In this document: positions 47,692 through 59,341 of the stretch, in pieces
Layout: each line of letters begins with the position of its first letter
Position numbering within the stretch: position 1 is the first letter of the stretch
Source: Boswellia sacra
Lineage: Eukaryota; Streptophyta; Magnoliopsida; Sapindales; Burseraceae
Length of the DNA stretch: 64,000 nt
Reading direction: 5' to 3'
Assembly: GCA_013180625.2 (NCBI GenBank)
Contig: SNVD02009648.1
Coordinates: forward strand, 337,313-401,312
Program-made: the position numbers and the translations under genes
Notes under the pieces: model-generated
Database searches by the model: none
What the model saw: only the letters and a program-made list of their open reading frames with translations
What the model was told of the DNA's origin: nothing

Positions 47692-49939
47692 TAAAATACT
47701 ATTGCTCGGTAAGACATGCACTTCAGCTGGACCGTCGTGCTCTGAAATGACAAAAAAGTGCCTGTGAACTGCTTCCCTCGCTTTCTCTCTTGCATTCACT
47801 CCCATTGGCCATGTCGTACGCAGAAAATAGAAACGGGTAAACTGATTTCTTCTATTTTATAAATAAATTATATTAATTTGAAAGCCTAAGAAGTGACCAC
47901 GTATTGCCTCAAAAGAAATAGTTCTGGACCTGTTGAATGGATCAGGCGTACCAATATCTTGGGCCAAATCCACGATTGTATCCCTTTCATATTGAGTGGG
48001 CTCATTTGCATCCCACTGCTAAACTAAAGAAACCTCATTTCCTTTTTTAATTTTTTTAATTTATAAATATGTCGTTGTAATAAATTTTTTATTCTATAGA
48101 ATATTTTTGTACCTGTATTACAAAAGAAATCCTCAGTCAAATATAATCTGATGTAAGTAAAAGATTTTTTTTTTATTAATACAATAACAAACTATCACCA
48201 TTAAGTTTCAAATCACTATCTCAATTCTTATGTATACAAGTTTAACATTATGTTCAAATATTAAAATTCAAATCTTTTATGGTAAAAATGGTTTGAGTTT
48301 GATTAAAAATGATAAAGAATCGAAATATAGAAACTAAGAAAAAAGTATTTATAAGAGATGGATTGGTTAAAAAATATAATAATAATAATAATTTATTTTC
48401 AATTTTCTTCATGATTAGTTGATGAAGTTGGTAAGGTGTCTATATATGAATATAAAATATAAAGGATTATCTATTGGATTAAATGAGATGTGATATAATA
48501 ATAAATAATTTAGAAAGTTTTAAATGGGTATTACAAGATAATAGGTTTCTTTAGTTCAATAGTGGCGTACCTCTCCATAATTTAAAGTCCAACTCCCTCT
48601 TATTTAGAGTAATTATATATAATAATATTAAACATATAATTTTTATAAAATTAAAGTTTAATTAAAAATTTTATTAGATTTGTCACATCAATTTTTAATT
48701 TTCTATATAATTTGTATTCCTAGTATTATTTAAGAAAATATGAAAAAATAATTGTTTAAAGACAATAAGTGTGCCTCTATATGAGGCAATAAAGGATGGT
48801 AGTCAATACAAGCATTAATTGGCGAAGACTAAAGAGCACAAACGCATTGTTCTAAGTCGAGAAAACAACATCATAATTGGACGATTTTAGAGATTTCAAA
48901 GATGAGTAAAGCAAACGATACCGACCATTCACAATTAAGTCAATAAATTAAAATAACATCATAATTAAACTTTTTTTTCCTACATTAGTACATTTCATTA
49001 AAAGAATTAAAAAAATATATATTTAAAACTTGTGCGCATGTTTCTTTAATTTTTAAACTTTTTTTTAAAATCCTGTCATTATGATTTATGTATATATGTA
49101 CAACGAATGGAAGAATCTTTGGTTTTATATTCTGAGTAGCTTAATAAAATATGACCTTATATTTATTCCTTTTAGAAATTTTAATAATTAATTTGTGCTT
49201 TGATTTAAATAAATAAACGATAAAAATACATGGAGGTACTATTAGCCGTTACCTGACTTAATTTACAAATCTATACAAAAAAATAATAAACAATAAGGTG
49301 GTGGACAATAGGTCAAGTACGATATTGACAATTATTTATTAATTGCGATAAATCTTCTAAAATACAATAATGAAGATTTATGATACAGTAACGTTAATTA
49401 TTTAAGAATAATTTATGGAATCCCCAAGTCCGCAACTGTACATGTCAGAAAGAAATATAAACTAAGGGGCCATTTGGTAGGCAAAGTTGTCCGCAGGGAA
49501 CGGAAAACTGAAGTCGATCCCTTGTTTGATTTTCTTATTGTATTTTGAAACACAGGAATCTGTCTTTCTCACGAGTTTTAAATTACGGCAAAAAAGGGGT
49601 AGTATAAAACTCATTCATCACTTAGGTAAAGTGAAACTCATTCATCACTTGAATTTTACATTATTAGGAATCCTACTCCTATCTCCACAGGATATCCTAA
49701 TGTCAACAAACAAATCTCTTCTCCAAAATCTCTAAAATCAAAACATTACGGCCAACAAAACGTTCTTCCTTTCTCTTCCACAATCCCATCTCAATGTCAT
49801 CAAAGGAAAATCACAAATTTAAAACCCATAAAAAATCAAATAAAAAATATAAATTAAAAAAATTTGAGAGAACTTGGTGATCGTGGGTGGTGGTGGTAGT
49901 TGTGGGTGCCAATAGAATGTGGTGGTGGTGGATTAATGG
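47692..49939. other. Upstream region of the folate transporter gene, AT-rich
   Basis: Contains the promoter and 5' UTR of the minus-strand transporter gene near 47692-47900. Beyond that is AT-rich sequence without a recognised gene. A stretch at about 49468-49740 (GGGGCCATTTGGTAGG and onward) may be a small MITE, but no inverted partner was found. Confidence 0.45.
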
Positions 49940-50529
49940 CAGTGACGGAGCTAGAAACGTTTATGAGAGGGGGCAACATAATTAAATAAAATTTAACTAA
50001 AAAATAATTATATAAATTCATAAATGTTTTCAATAATTTACAATTATGTAATATTAAACAATTTTTATTTTAAGAATGTGTTGTAAGATAGAGTCATTAT
50101 GTTGCATCTTATTATTTAATATTGGTTACAAATTATAATTTTTTATATATGATGTTATAGTTAATTATTTAAAAATTTTTAATTCAAAATATCAATTTTA
50201 AATCTAAAATTATAAATTAATAAGCACTATAGCTGATATCTTGTATCATCTTTTATTTATAATTAATAATATATTCAATAATTTTATAACTATATAATAT
50301 ATACTAATTTTAATAATGAACAAGAAATGAATTAATAATATGAGCGATAAAGTAGATAAAGAATATAATATAATGAAATTAGATTCAAAGACTTATAAGA
50401 AATGATATAATAACCATATAAATGATAGTTGGTTAATGACTAAATAAAAAAAGAAATTAATAAATAAAATTAAAAGTTTTTATGGGCCCAGGAGGGGCAA
50501 CTGCCCCTGCTGGGCCTTAGCTAGCTCCG
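49940..50529. mobile_element. hAT-type repeat interrupted by element C
   Basis: It begins CAGTGACGGAGCTAG, and an inverted partner CTAGCTCCG is reached at 50521-50529, where the element C LTR starts. The terminal bases expected after CTCCG are therefore on the far side of element C, outside the window. It includes GGGGGCAAC near the left end and AGGGGCAACTGCCCC near the right, typical of hAT-related plant repeats. No coding sequence. Confidence 0.6.
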
Positions 50530-51059
50530 TGTCACGAGCTTAGAGTTTAGCGCAGCTGCTCGTGCGGCACTTAGGCAACTTGAACCCAAAAATTGCTAAG
50601 TAAGCCTTGAAGTTTGCTTCTCGCTTAAGGAGAAGTTATGACCGTTGAGCCAAAAGAGCTTTAGAGGCTAGAAGAAGAGATAGAACTTAGAGGCAAGTGT
50701 TGCAAATGCGAAAGAGCTTTATATTACACAAGAGAACTCTTACAATGCTTTGTATTATATTTGTTTGGATTAGCTTGGATGCTTACAAATGAGCCTTGGA
50801 GGGGTATTTATACTAACCCACCTCCCAAATGAATGGCTAGGATTTATTACATCCAATGGCCACAAATGAGTCCTACCTAATTTAGGTGTGGTAGGTGAAC
50901 TACCATTGACATTGTATATTTACATGTGCTAGTTGTACATATTTGACTTGCTTAGAGTTTCTAGAAAATGGGCTTGGGTTGCATGTCTTCTAGAAATCGG
51001 GCCAAGCCTTTGTGCACATTTTGGGCCACTCTAGCAAGCAAATTGGGCGGGCTGTGACA
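50530..51059 (-). repeat. 3' LTR of element C (530 bp)
   Basis: TGTCACGAGCTTAG to GGGCTGTGACA. It is related to the element 1 LTR at both ends, but its U3 lacks the AACGGCTA array. It inserted after CTCCG of the hAT-type repeat (50525-50529). Confidence 0.88.
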
Positions 51060-51070
51060 TCCTCCCCCAC

Positions 51071-52543
51071 CTATTTCCGCGACGTCCTCGGCGCGCTCTC
51101 ATCCTTGTAGCGTTGGATGTGCTCACCAAATTGCCACAAGAGATCTTCGCGTTCCCAACTTGCCTCACTGTCCGGAAGGTTTTTCCACTTCACCAAGTAT
51201 TCGGTGTATGGTGGAACTCCTCTCCTTCGAATCACTCGATCCGCAAGGATGTACTCCACGTCCTTGTCGAATGAGGTGACGACGGCTGTGGGTGCTCGTT
51301 TGGACTCGCTTCGACTTGGATCCTCCTTGTCCTCATGGTAGGGCTTGAGGAAGCTCACATGGAAGACCGGATGGATCTTGAGGTTAGGGGGCAAGCGTAC
51401 CTTGTAAGAGACTTCACCCACTCGTTTGATAATTGGGAAAGGACCCTCGTATTTTCGAACCAACCCCTTGTGTACTTTGCGAAGTGATTTGAATTGTTGG
51501 GGTAGGAGCTTGACGAGTACCAAGTCCCCCTCTTGGAATGTGAGGTGCCGTCTCTTTGTATCCGCCCACTTCTTCATCTTTTTGGCGGCCTTGTCCAAGC
51601 ATGCTCGTGTGATGTCGGCTTGTTCATGCCACTCCTTTGCAAGCTTGTAGGCCGCGGGGCTCTTTCCTCCATATGTCGAGGCTATGGCATGTGGAGTCAT
51701 TGGTTGTTGTCCCGTCACAATCTCGAAGGGACTCTTGCCCGTTGCCTCGCTCCTTTGGAGGTTATAAGAGAATTGGGCAACATCAAGCAACTTTGCCCAA
51801 TCATGTTGGTAAGCGCTCACGTAATGCCTCAAGTATAGCTCAAGCAAGGCATTTATGCGCTCGGTTTGTCCATCGGTTTGGGGATGAAAGCTTGTAGAAA
51901 AGCTTAAGTCGGTCCCCAACAATTTAAAGAGTTCTCCCCAAAATCGACCGGTGAAGCGAGGGTCACGATCACTTACAATGTTTTGTGGAACTCCCCATAG
52001 CTTCACTACATGTTTGAGGAATGCTCGAGCGACTTCGTCCGCAGTGCAATCCGTAGAGATGGGTATGAAGGTAGCATATTTGCTAAAGCGATCGACTACC
52101 ACCATGATACTTCCATACCCTTCGGATTTTGGTAAGGCCACGATGAAGTCCATCGACACGCTTTGCCGTGGCCTTTCTGCAATTGGTAGGGGTTCTAGCA
52201 AACCCGCTGGACGTTGGTGCTCAACCTTGTCTTGTTGGCACACGAGGCAAGTTCTCACATAGCCTTCCACATCTTCCCGCATTTGAGGCCAATAATAAGA
52301 ATCTTGCACGAGTGCAAGGGTTCGTGCCATACCTGGGTGACCAGCCCACTTGGAATCATGGCACTCCTTAATGATTTCCTTTTGCAAGTTCCCATGTCTT
52401 GGTACAAACAAGCGATTCCCGGTTGTGAGGAGTAGGCCTTCATCAAGCCAAAAGCGTCGTGTCTTCCCCTCACTTGCCAACTTCAAGAGATTCTTGGCTA
52501 AGGGATCGTGCTCTAGGCCTTGTTTGATGCGGTCAATGAGCAC
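51071..52543 (-). pseudogene. Integrase with C-terminal chromodomain (element C)
   Basis: A 490-residue open frame that belongs to a longer pol but is separated from RNase H by a frameshift near 52540. It has the HHCC zinc site (His62, His69, Cys99, Cys102) and the catalytic triad Asp132, Asp192 and Glu228 in MDFIVALP, SDRDPRF and DGQTERINA. A GPF/Y-like module (YEGPFPIIKRVG, HPVFHVSFLKPY) covers residues 365-402. A chromodomain lies at about 429-470 (VEYILADRVIRRRG, YLVKWKNLPDSEASWE). The chromodomain places the element among the chromoviruses and would be expected to direct insertion to marked chromatin. All key residues are present, so this segment decayed little. Confidence 0.88.
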
Positions 52544-53106
52544 ACTTTGTGGACGACTTGCATTAGGGTGGCAAGTTCCGCCTTGCGACTTAGGGCATCG
52601 GCCACAACGTTTGCCTTGCCCGCTTTATACTCGAGCCTATAGTCGAACTCGGTCAAGAAATCTTGCCATCTTGCTTGCTTGGGGCTGAGCTTCTTTTGGG
52701 TTTGGAAATAGCTCGTTGCCACATTGTCGCTTTTGATGACAAAGTGGGAACCAAGCAAGTAGTGTCGCCAAACCCGTAGGCAATGGATGATGGCGGTCAT
52801 CTCCTTTTCTTGGACCGTATATCGCCGTTCCGTATCATTGAGCTTGCGGCTCTCATATGCAATGGGGTGCCCTTCTTGCATGAGAACTCCCCCTATGGCA
52901 AAGTCGGATGCATCCGTGTGTACCTCAAATGGCTTTGTGTGGTCGGGTAACACCATTACCGGTTCTGCACATATGGCCTTCTTCAATTCTTCGAAGGCAC
53001 GTTGGCATTCTTTGGACCAATGCCATGAACGGTTCTTTTTCCGTGAGTGGGGCGGCTTTGGCTGAATAGCCCATGATAAACCGCCGATAATAATTAACCA
53101 GCCCAA
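52513..53106 (-). pseudogene. RNase H region of element C
   Basis: Contains the acidic RNase H residues in HTDASDFAIGG, EKEMTAI, IKSDN and VADALSRK, and the connection motif [17 protein letters not shown]. It is in a different frame from both the RT upstream (shift near 53041) and integrase downstream (shift near 52540). Confidence 0.85.
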
Positions 53107-54110
53107 GGAAAGATCTAAGTTCGGGTACCTTGGTTGGAGGCTCCCATTCTTGAATGGCCTTCACCTTCGCTTGATCCATCATAAGCTTTCCATCCCGAAT
53201 TCGGTGGCCAAGAAATTCTACCTCTCGTTGTGCAAAAGAGCATTTTTCTTTCTTGACATAAAGCTCGTTGTCGCGGAGGACTTGGAAGACTTGTTGGAGA
53301 TGTTGCACATGCTCCTCAAGAGTTGTGCTATAGACGACAATGTCATCTAAGTAGACTACCACGAACCGATCAAGATAGGGATGGAAGATCTTGTTCATGA
53401 GGGTACAAAAGGTGGCGGGTGCGTTGGTAAGACCGAATGGCATAACAAGAAATTCATAAGCACCGTACCTTGTTACACACGCGGTCTTTGGTTCGTCACC
53501 CTTTGCGATGCGCACTTGATAGTACCCCGATCTCAAATCAAGCTTGGTGAAGTATCGAGCCTTCCCAAGTTGGTCGAACAATTCCGCAATCAAAGGTATT
53601 GGGTACTTGTTTTTTATTGTTACCTTGTTGAGTGCCCGATAGTCGATGCACATGCGGAGAGATCCATCCTTCTTCTTTTGGAAGAGGACGGGTGCACCAT
53701 ATGGAGCTTTGGAGGGCTGGATGTAACCCGCATCAAGTAAATCTTGGAGTTGCTTCTTCAACTCTGCAAGTTCGGGTGGCGCCATGCGGTAAGGCGCCAT
53801 GGCTGGAGGTTTTGCACCGAGCTCCAACTCGATCTCATGATCTACTTCTCGTCGTGGAGGCAACTTCTTTGGAAGTTCTTGGGGCATGACATCCTTGTAT
53901 TTCTCAAGGATGGCTTGGATTTGCCTTGGCGTTGGGTCCTTGGCAATGGCAACGTCCTCTCCATCGTTTAGTTCTCGAATGGTGGCAAGAAAACTTGGAT
54001 CCTTCTTCATTCCCCGTTTGAATTGTAGTGCGGAGAGCATTTTGCCTTCAACTTTTGTTGCACGCTCCGCCATCACCATGCATGAATGACTCCCGTCAAG
54101 TATGTTAAGG
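53041..54110 (-). pseudogene. Reverse transcriptase of element C
   Basis: Open from B2's left edge to a frameshift at about residue 347. It has [43 protein letters not shown] and the catalytic YLDDI (Asp245-Asp246, counting from 54079). The pre-RT motif RELNDGED also occurs in element 1. The frame is cut off upstream by the B2 insertion. Confidence 0.88.
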
Positions 54111-54115
54111 GAGTT

Positions 54116-55526
54116 TGATAAGTGTCTATTTATATATCATTTTCATATCAATTCGTCCATGTTTCTTTGCTATATTCCTTGGTATTTTTATGTTTTTGTG
54201 TGGTTTTGATGTTTGTAGGAGTTTTGGAGCAACTTGCACAAAAATGGAGTAAAACCCTTCATTTTCACCTCTGCTAGTCAACCATCTTCTCGGATTTAAT
54301 TGTATTGATATACAATGAACCCGATGACATATCATATACCGTTGGAAAGCTCTCGAAGTCTATTTTTGGAGAAATTTACGGTTTATGAATCCATTCAGTG
54401 TACCGAAAGTTGTAATCAAAACAGTGTGAGATGTATAGAAATGTAATTCCACACATCACTGTAGCATGTATAATACGGGACACTGTAGCAAGTTACTGTA
54501 GCAGAGTATTTAAACACATTTTAGGGTTTTATTTTCATAACTTGAAGAGGGGAGAACGTGGTGGAGGCTGCAGCTCTGGAATTCTTTCATCTCTTGGAGT
54601 TCTTGAAGGAGAAAGGAAGCTTGGAAAGAGGAAGAACTACAATCCAAAGAGAATTACATCAAATTTGCTAAGTTTTTCCCTTCCCTTTCATTTTCTGGAA
54701 TGTCTCCATGTTGTATTGTATTTACCACGTTCTTAAACATGTGTAACTGAATCTGAATTGGTTGAGGGTGATTTCAAAGCCCCTGATATGGTTTTTGTAA
54801 GTTGATTGTGTAAGGAATTGTTATCCAATTCTCTAATTGAAGTTGCTTGTATTCTCCCATATTTAATGCTTATGATTGCTTGCTGATTGTATTTGAGTGG
54901 CCAACTGAATATAATCTGGTTGTGATTTATTGCTAGACTAGAAATCTTGATCCGTAATTGTCTTGAATTTCTAATCATTAGTAGCAAAATTGTGATCAGA
55001 GATTACAATTGGAGAATATAACCTAAGTTAAATAATCCGAGCTTGTGTGTTTATTGCTTAGATCAACCTATCTTTCTTATCATAATGCATCCATTGAATT
55101 AAACTCAGAGAGCTTGTTCTAGGTTGTTTAATGGATAGAGATTAAATAAAGAGCTTGTTTTATTTAACAACAAAGTAAGGAAAGATTGGGGTAATAGAGC
55201 TTGTTATTATCTACGGTTGATAACTTCAATGCTGTAATTAGATGACAATTCTACAATTAATTCGCAAATCCATATCTTGTGGTAGAGAAGGATCCCTTAA
55301 CCAGCTTTCTCCCATTGATTTTTCATTCAAATTTACTTTCTGTTTTGTTATTCTTTACTTGCATTCTTATTTCATTTAGTAAATCATTCAACAAAAATCC
55401 CCCCTGTTTAGTTTATTGTTGCTGGAAATAACAAATTCAATTAGAATCAATCCTCGTGGGAACGATATCTTACTTATCACTTTATTACTTGTGCGACTAG
55501 TATACTTGCTAGTTTCGAACGCATCA
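54116..55526 (+). repeat. 5' LTR of B2 (1,411 bp)
   Basis: TGATAAGTGTC to GAACGCATCA. U3 has several CACTGTAGC copies (about 54456-54505) just upstream of a TATTTAAA box. The 3' end has the TCCTCGTGGGAACGATATC sequence typical of Athila/Tat LTRs. Confidence 0.92.
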
Positions 55527-55532
55527 AGTTTT

Positions 55533-55550
55533 TGGCGCCGTTGCCGGGGA
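55533..55550 (+). other. Primer binding site, tRNA-Asp type
   Basis: TGGCGCCGTTGCCGGGGA, the primer site of Athila-type elements, lies six bases after the LTR end. Confidence 0.85.
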
Positions 55551-55640
55551 TTGATTTTCTAATCGATTTGTTATTTTGTTTTCATTGTTGATTCATATTT
55601 TCTTTGTTTTTCTTTTTCTGATTGTTTGTGTTTAGACAAC

Positions 55641-57163
55641 ATGGCAGTAAACTTCTATCAATTCAGTAGCGGATTTGAGCCACAAGTACCATGGAGAGTA
55701 AATGAGGTAAGCACTCCGAACATTGAACAACAACTTTTGAGCTAACCTCTCTTGTGGAAAACATGGCTGTAGGAGATATGCAAAAATCTTATGAATGTGG
55801 GATATATTCTACGATGGAGTATCCAATCGACATGTATCCAACTTTACAAGAAGAATATATGGAACAAGCCAATGCCATGGGTGGATTTCCAGGACAAACA
55901 AAGCAATGGTATGATCCTTTCTCCAACACTTACAATGCTGGAGGGGAAGATCACCATAATTTCAGTTACTGGAATCATCAACCAATCACTCCAAATGTGA
56001 TACCAAATCGGCCACAAGGTTTCAATCAACCTAGAGTGCAGCAACCTTTTCAAATGCAACCACCACCAATGCCACATCCAGCACCGCAACCAGCTTCACA
56101 AAACTCAGGTATGTCTCTCCAGGACATTGTTAATGCACTTGCCACTAATACAATGCAATTCCAGCAGGAAACTGGGGCAAGTATCCAAAATCTCGCAAAT
56201 CAAATGGGACAATTGGCTACTAGCATGAGCAAATTCGAGGGCCAATGCTCAGAAAAATTATCTTCTCAAACGGTGATCAATCCAAGAGAGAATGCTTGTG
56301 CGATAACTTTGCGAAGTGGAGAGCAAATTCGAAATGGAGAGCAAATGGAAACTGGGGCAAGTATCCAAAACCTGACAAAGAAATCACAAACTGATGAAGG
56401 AGATGACACCCCTTCCACCATGAACAACACATCATCTTCTAAGGTAGATCTTAAAACTCAAATTCCTTCTTATGTTACTCCTCCACCATTTCCTAGCATA
56501 TTTGCAAAATCAAAGAAGGAGGAACAAGAACAAGAAATCCTGGAAACTTCTCACAAAATCGAGGTAAATATACAACTTCTAGATGCTATCGAGCAAGTAC
56601 CTTGTTGTACAAAATTTCTCAAGGAGTTATGCACCAACAAGAGAAAGTTGAAGGGAAATGAGAAAGTAAGTGTGGGGGAAAATGTTTCAGCTGTATTGCA
56701 AAGAAAAATTCCTCCAAAATGCAAAGATCCAGGTATGGTCACCATTCCATGCACTAATGGTAAAACCAAGTTTAAAAGAGTTATGTTAGATTTAGGAGCA
56801 TCTATTAATGTCATGCCATTTATTTATGCTTCTTTAAATCTTGGACCTTTTGCGAAAACTGATATTACCATTCAACTTGCTGATCATTTTAATGAATATC
56901 CCAAAAGAGTTGTGGAAGATGTGCTTGTGCAGGTGAATCAATTGGTATTTTCAGCAGACTTCTATGTCCTTAAAATAGAGGATGAGACATCTCCTAATCC
57001 AACACCGATTCTTTTAGGGAGACCATTCTCGAAAACTGCTAGAATCAAGATTGCTGTTCATGATGGCACTTTCACCATGGAGTTTGATGGCAAAGTGATC
57101 CGTTTCAATATTTTCGAGGCAATGAGGTACCTTAGTGACTTGCATTCTGTTTTTTGCAGTTAA
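55641..57163 (+). pseudogene. Athila-type gag-protease of B2
   Basis: The likely original start is ATG at 55641. That frame stops near 55742 and the rest continues in another frame (ATG 55754, 469 codons), so a one-base change separates them. The long frame has a Gln/Pro/Asn-rich N-terminal part and a Lys-rich middle (PPPFPSIFAKSKKEEQE). The aspartic protease region has MLDLGASINVMP (Asp346), LGPFAKTDITIQLAD and LLGRPFSKTARIKI, diagnostic of the Athila lineage. TGASIQNL occurs twice about 60 residues apart, from an internal duplication. It may still make a shortened gag-protease from 55754. Confidence 0.85.
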
Positions 57164-57429
57164 CATTATTGATTCTTTGCCACAATAATGTTTTGAGTTA
57201 ATACTGCAAGTATGGATTGGAAATGGCTATTAGTGAGCACATAGGGACAGAAAATTCCAAAGAACCAAGAAGGTTGATACAAGTGTCCAAGAAATGGAGG
57301 AAGCTATGGCTGCTTAGATGAGACTATAGCTTATCATAACGGTATGGATGTTTTGTACTTTGAATTGCCTTTACTAATTAGAAACTTCTTCCTTCTGTGA
57401 TAAAGCCAATACCTTGGAGCTTAAGCTAC

Positions 57430-57690
57430 TTCCAATTATTTTGAGCATGTGTTTTTGGGTGACAAAGATCCTTTGCCAATTACAATGGAAATGGGCCTTG
57501 CACGAATACAAGAAGAGAAACTCGTCCAAATACTTATAGATCACAAAATAGCTATTGGGTGGACTATTGCTAACATCCAAGGCCCAGCCATATGCATGCA
57601 CCAATTCTTGTTGGAAGAAGGACCCAAGCCCAATAGAGAAGCACAGCGGAGATTGGACCATGCCATGATGTAACCAACGTCGGGCTGAGG
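57430..57690 (+). pseudogene. Pre-RT remnant and pol deletion junction of B2
   Basis: The frame 57449-57673 carries KIAIGWTIANIQGPAICMHQFLLEEGPKP and QRRLDHAMM, the segment just before RT in Athila pol. It stops there. RT, RNase H and integrase do not follow. The next bases (GGACGTTAAACCAAGCGCTT, GGGAGGCAACCC) are a conserved non-coding block seen downstream of pol in Athila elements. A further piece of the pre-RT reading (ELKPLPKGLKRAYLGEEQT) recurs near 58078-58135. Confidence 0.75.
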
Positions 57691-58174
57691 ACGTTAAACC
57701 AAGCGCTTATTGGGAGGCAACCCAATGTTTTTGCAAAATAAAAAAAAAAAGAAAAGAAAAAATAAATGAGGTAATAATGATCGATTTTTGTCTCTCGAGG
57801 AGATTTTTTTTCCTTTTTTTATTATTATTTATTTTTTTTTTTTTGATCCTTTCCGTAGGCCACAATTGATCAGGTTTTTTATCTCTCTTTGACATCTGTC
57901 TTATTTGTTTTTATTTGTTTTTACTTGTTTTTGACTTTTGCTTGTTATTGCGTTGTTATCTCTTTTATGTGTCTTTAGTTTCGTTTCTGCTCTTTTCTTT
58001 TCCTTCCTTTTGTTTAATTTGATTATTTCGTACTTCGAATTCATTTGTGCAACAGCTTGAGGAAACATCCAAAGGGGAGCTGAAACCATTGCCCAAAGGT
58101 TTGAAACGTGCATATCTTGGAGAAGAACAGACTCAATCGCATTATCGGTAATATCTCTCCTTTTCTTCTCTTCA

Positions 58175-58729
58175 ATGGACGCCGATATCTTTCTGTCGAA
58201 CTTTCGTAAATATTTTCCTTCACTTCCTCAAAATGCTGTGTTTAAAATTTATAAAGTACGGATGACTAGACTTTGGGCGTTGATGCTTCTAAATGTGCCT
58301 GCGGATATCCGATGGCTTATCGAAGCCAAGGTGAGATTGTCCGTTGAGCCGGACATTAATTTCGCAAAATACATGCCTGGTCTAGGAAAGAGCTACTACG
58401 CCAAGAGGCGAAGAGCGAAAAGGTTACAAGTATGTTATAAATGTGCTAGATGGAATTGTAACCAGACTTGTCGTTCATTAGGTTTTGCGTCCAGGAATAG
58501 AGAATATAAACTTGCATTTATTAAGAATGGTTTGAGTAATGAGTCGCTGGATAATGTTTTGTTAACTCTCGAGTCACATTCTTGTGGACTTGTTCAGCGT
58601 GAATTGCTTAATCGATGGACACAATTTCGTGATGAATTGCAGTGTTATAGTCTAGGGAATCTGACTAAAAACGACCATGTTTGCCAGTTTATAAGACAAC
58701 TGGATGGGAAGCAAATCCCCGACTCATAG
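58175..58729 (+). CDS. 184-residue basic, cysteine-rich protein of unknown function in B2
   Basis: A continuous frame from ATG to TAG. Residues 1-70 look helical, with two hydrophobic stretches. GKSYYAKRRRAKRL (71-84) is strongly basic. It is followed at once by Cys87-x2-Cys90-x4-Cys95-x3-Cys99, a possible zinc site. The rest is a mixed helical domain (FIKNGLSNESLDNVLLTLES, RELLNRWTQFRDE) with three more cysteines. A basic run leading into closely spaced cysteines suggests nucleic-acid binding. The GxSxYAKRRRAK-to-CxxC layout reminds me of the cysteine-rich nucleic-acid-binding proteins of carlaviruses, but the cysteine spacing differs and I cannot test homology. It sits where Athila elements can carry an extra 3' ORF. 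No intron signals. Confidence 0.55.
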   Translation: MDADIFLSNFRKYFPSLPQNAVFKIYKVRMTRLWALMLLNVPADIRWLIEAKVRLSVEPDINFAKYMPGLGKSYYAKRRRAKRLQVCYKCARWNCNQTCRSLGFASRNREYKLAFIKNGLSNESLDNVLLTLESHSCGLVQRELLNRWTQFRDELQCYSLGNLTKNDHVCQFIRQLDGKQIPDS

Positions 58730-58963
58730 AAGGCGTTTCAGCCATTACTGGACGTAAAACCAGAGGAAGATGTGAGCCACAATCACAACTACTTGTATAT
58801 TTGAATGTGTGTTGTTGTTGTAGAATTTTATTGCTTTCTTGTTTCGTTTGATCTGATTATCAATGTTGTTTTTGTGTTGTTGTTGTTTGTTGATTTTGTT
58901 TGTTTTAATTTCAAGTTTTCTTTTTGACAAACCATATGACTACCCCATGTCATACACACACGT
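58730..58963. other. Spacer between the cysteine-rich ORF and the tandem repeats
   Basis: T/G-rich (TTGTTGTTG runs). A Leu/Cys-rich frame here is repeat-derived and not supported. Confidence 0.4.
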
Positions 58964-59164
58964 GGAGACGAGTGTGGAGGTTTTGTCAACCTTCGCTGAA
59001 AGTATATCTCTACTTTTCATGCTTCACGTGGGAGATAAGTGTGGCGGTTTTGTCAAACCCCACCGAAATTATATTTCCATTTTTCATGCTTCACATGGGA
59101 GACAAGTGTGTAGGTTTTGTCAAACCCCGCGGAAAGCATATCTCATTTTTTCAAATCTTGGGGC
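58964..59164. repeat. Three 67-bp tandem repeats upstream of LOG
   Basis: Units start at 58964, 59031 and 59098, each with GGAGAYRAGTGTG, GGTTTTGTCAA and GAAA, and mostly ending in a TTTTCATGCTTCAC block. A degenerate fourth unit reaches about 59210. The period is exactly 67 bp. Confidence 0.85.
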
Positions 59165-59236
59165 GATAAATCTGCATCGAGCAACCCCCACCGAAAGTAT
59201 GTCCCCATGTGACAAAAATTGAGAGTTTTATGGGTG

Positions 59237-59245
59237 TATATATAC
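59237..59245 (+). promoter_or_regulatory. Possible TATA box for the captured LOG gene
   Basis: TATATATAC lies 97 bp before the LOG start codon and after the 67-bp repeats. It could give LOG its own transcript, but AT-rich context makes this weak evidence. Confidence 0.3.
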
Positions 59246-59341
59246 ATTCTGCATATTTTCATATGTCATTCCATAACCTGTCTTGTAATTGAAAAGCATA
59301 ATATCTAACGTGTCTTACACAAGATTAGAGCCCTTGTAGAA

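Noticed and set aside
58863..59222. 119-residue ORF over the 67-bp repeats
   Set aside because: Tandem repeats with a period that is not a multiple of three give overlapping frames; no family features.
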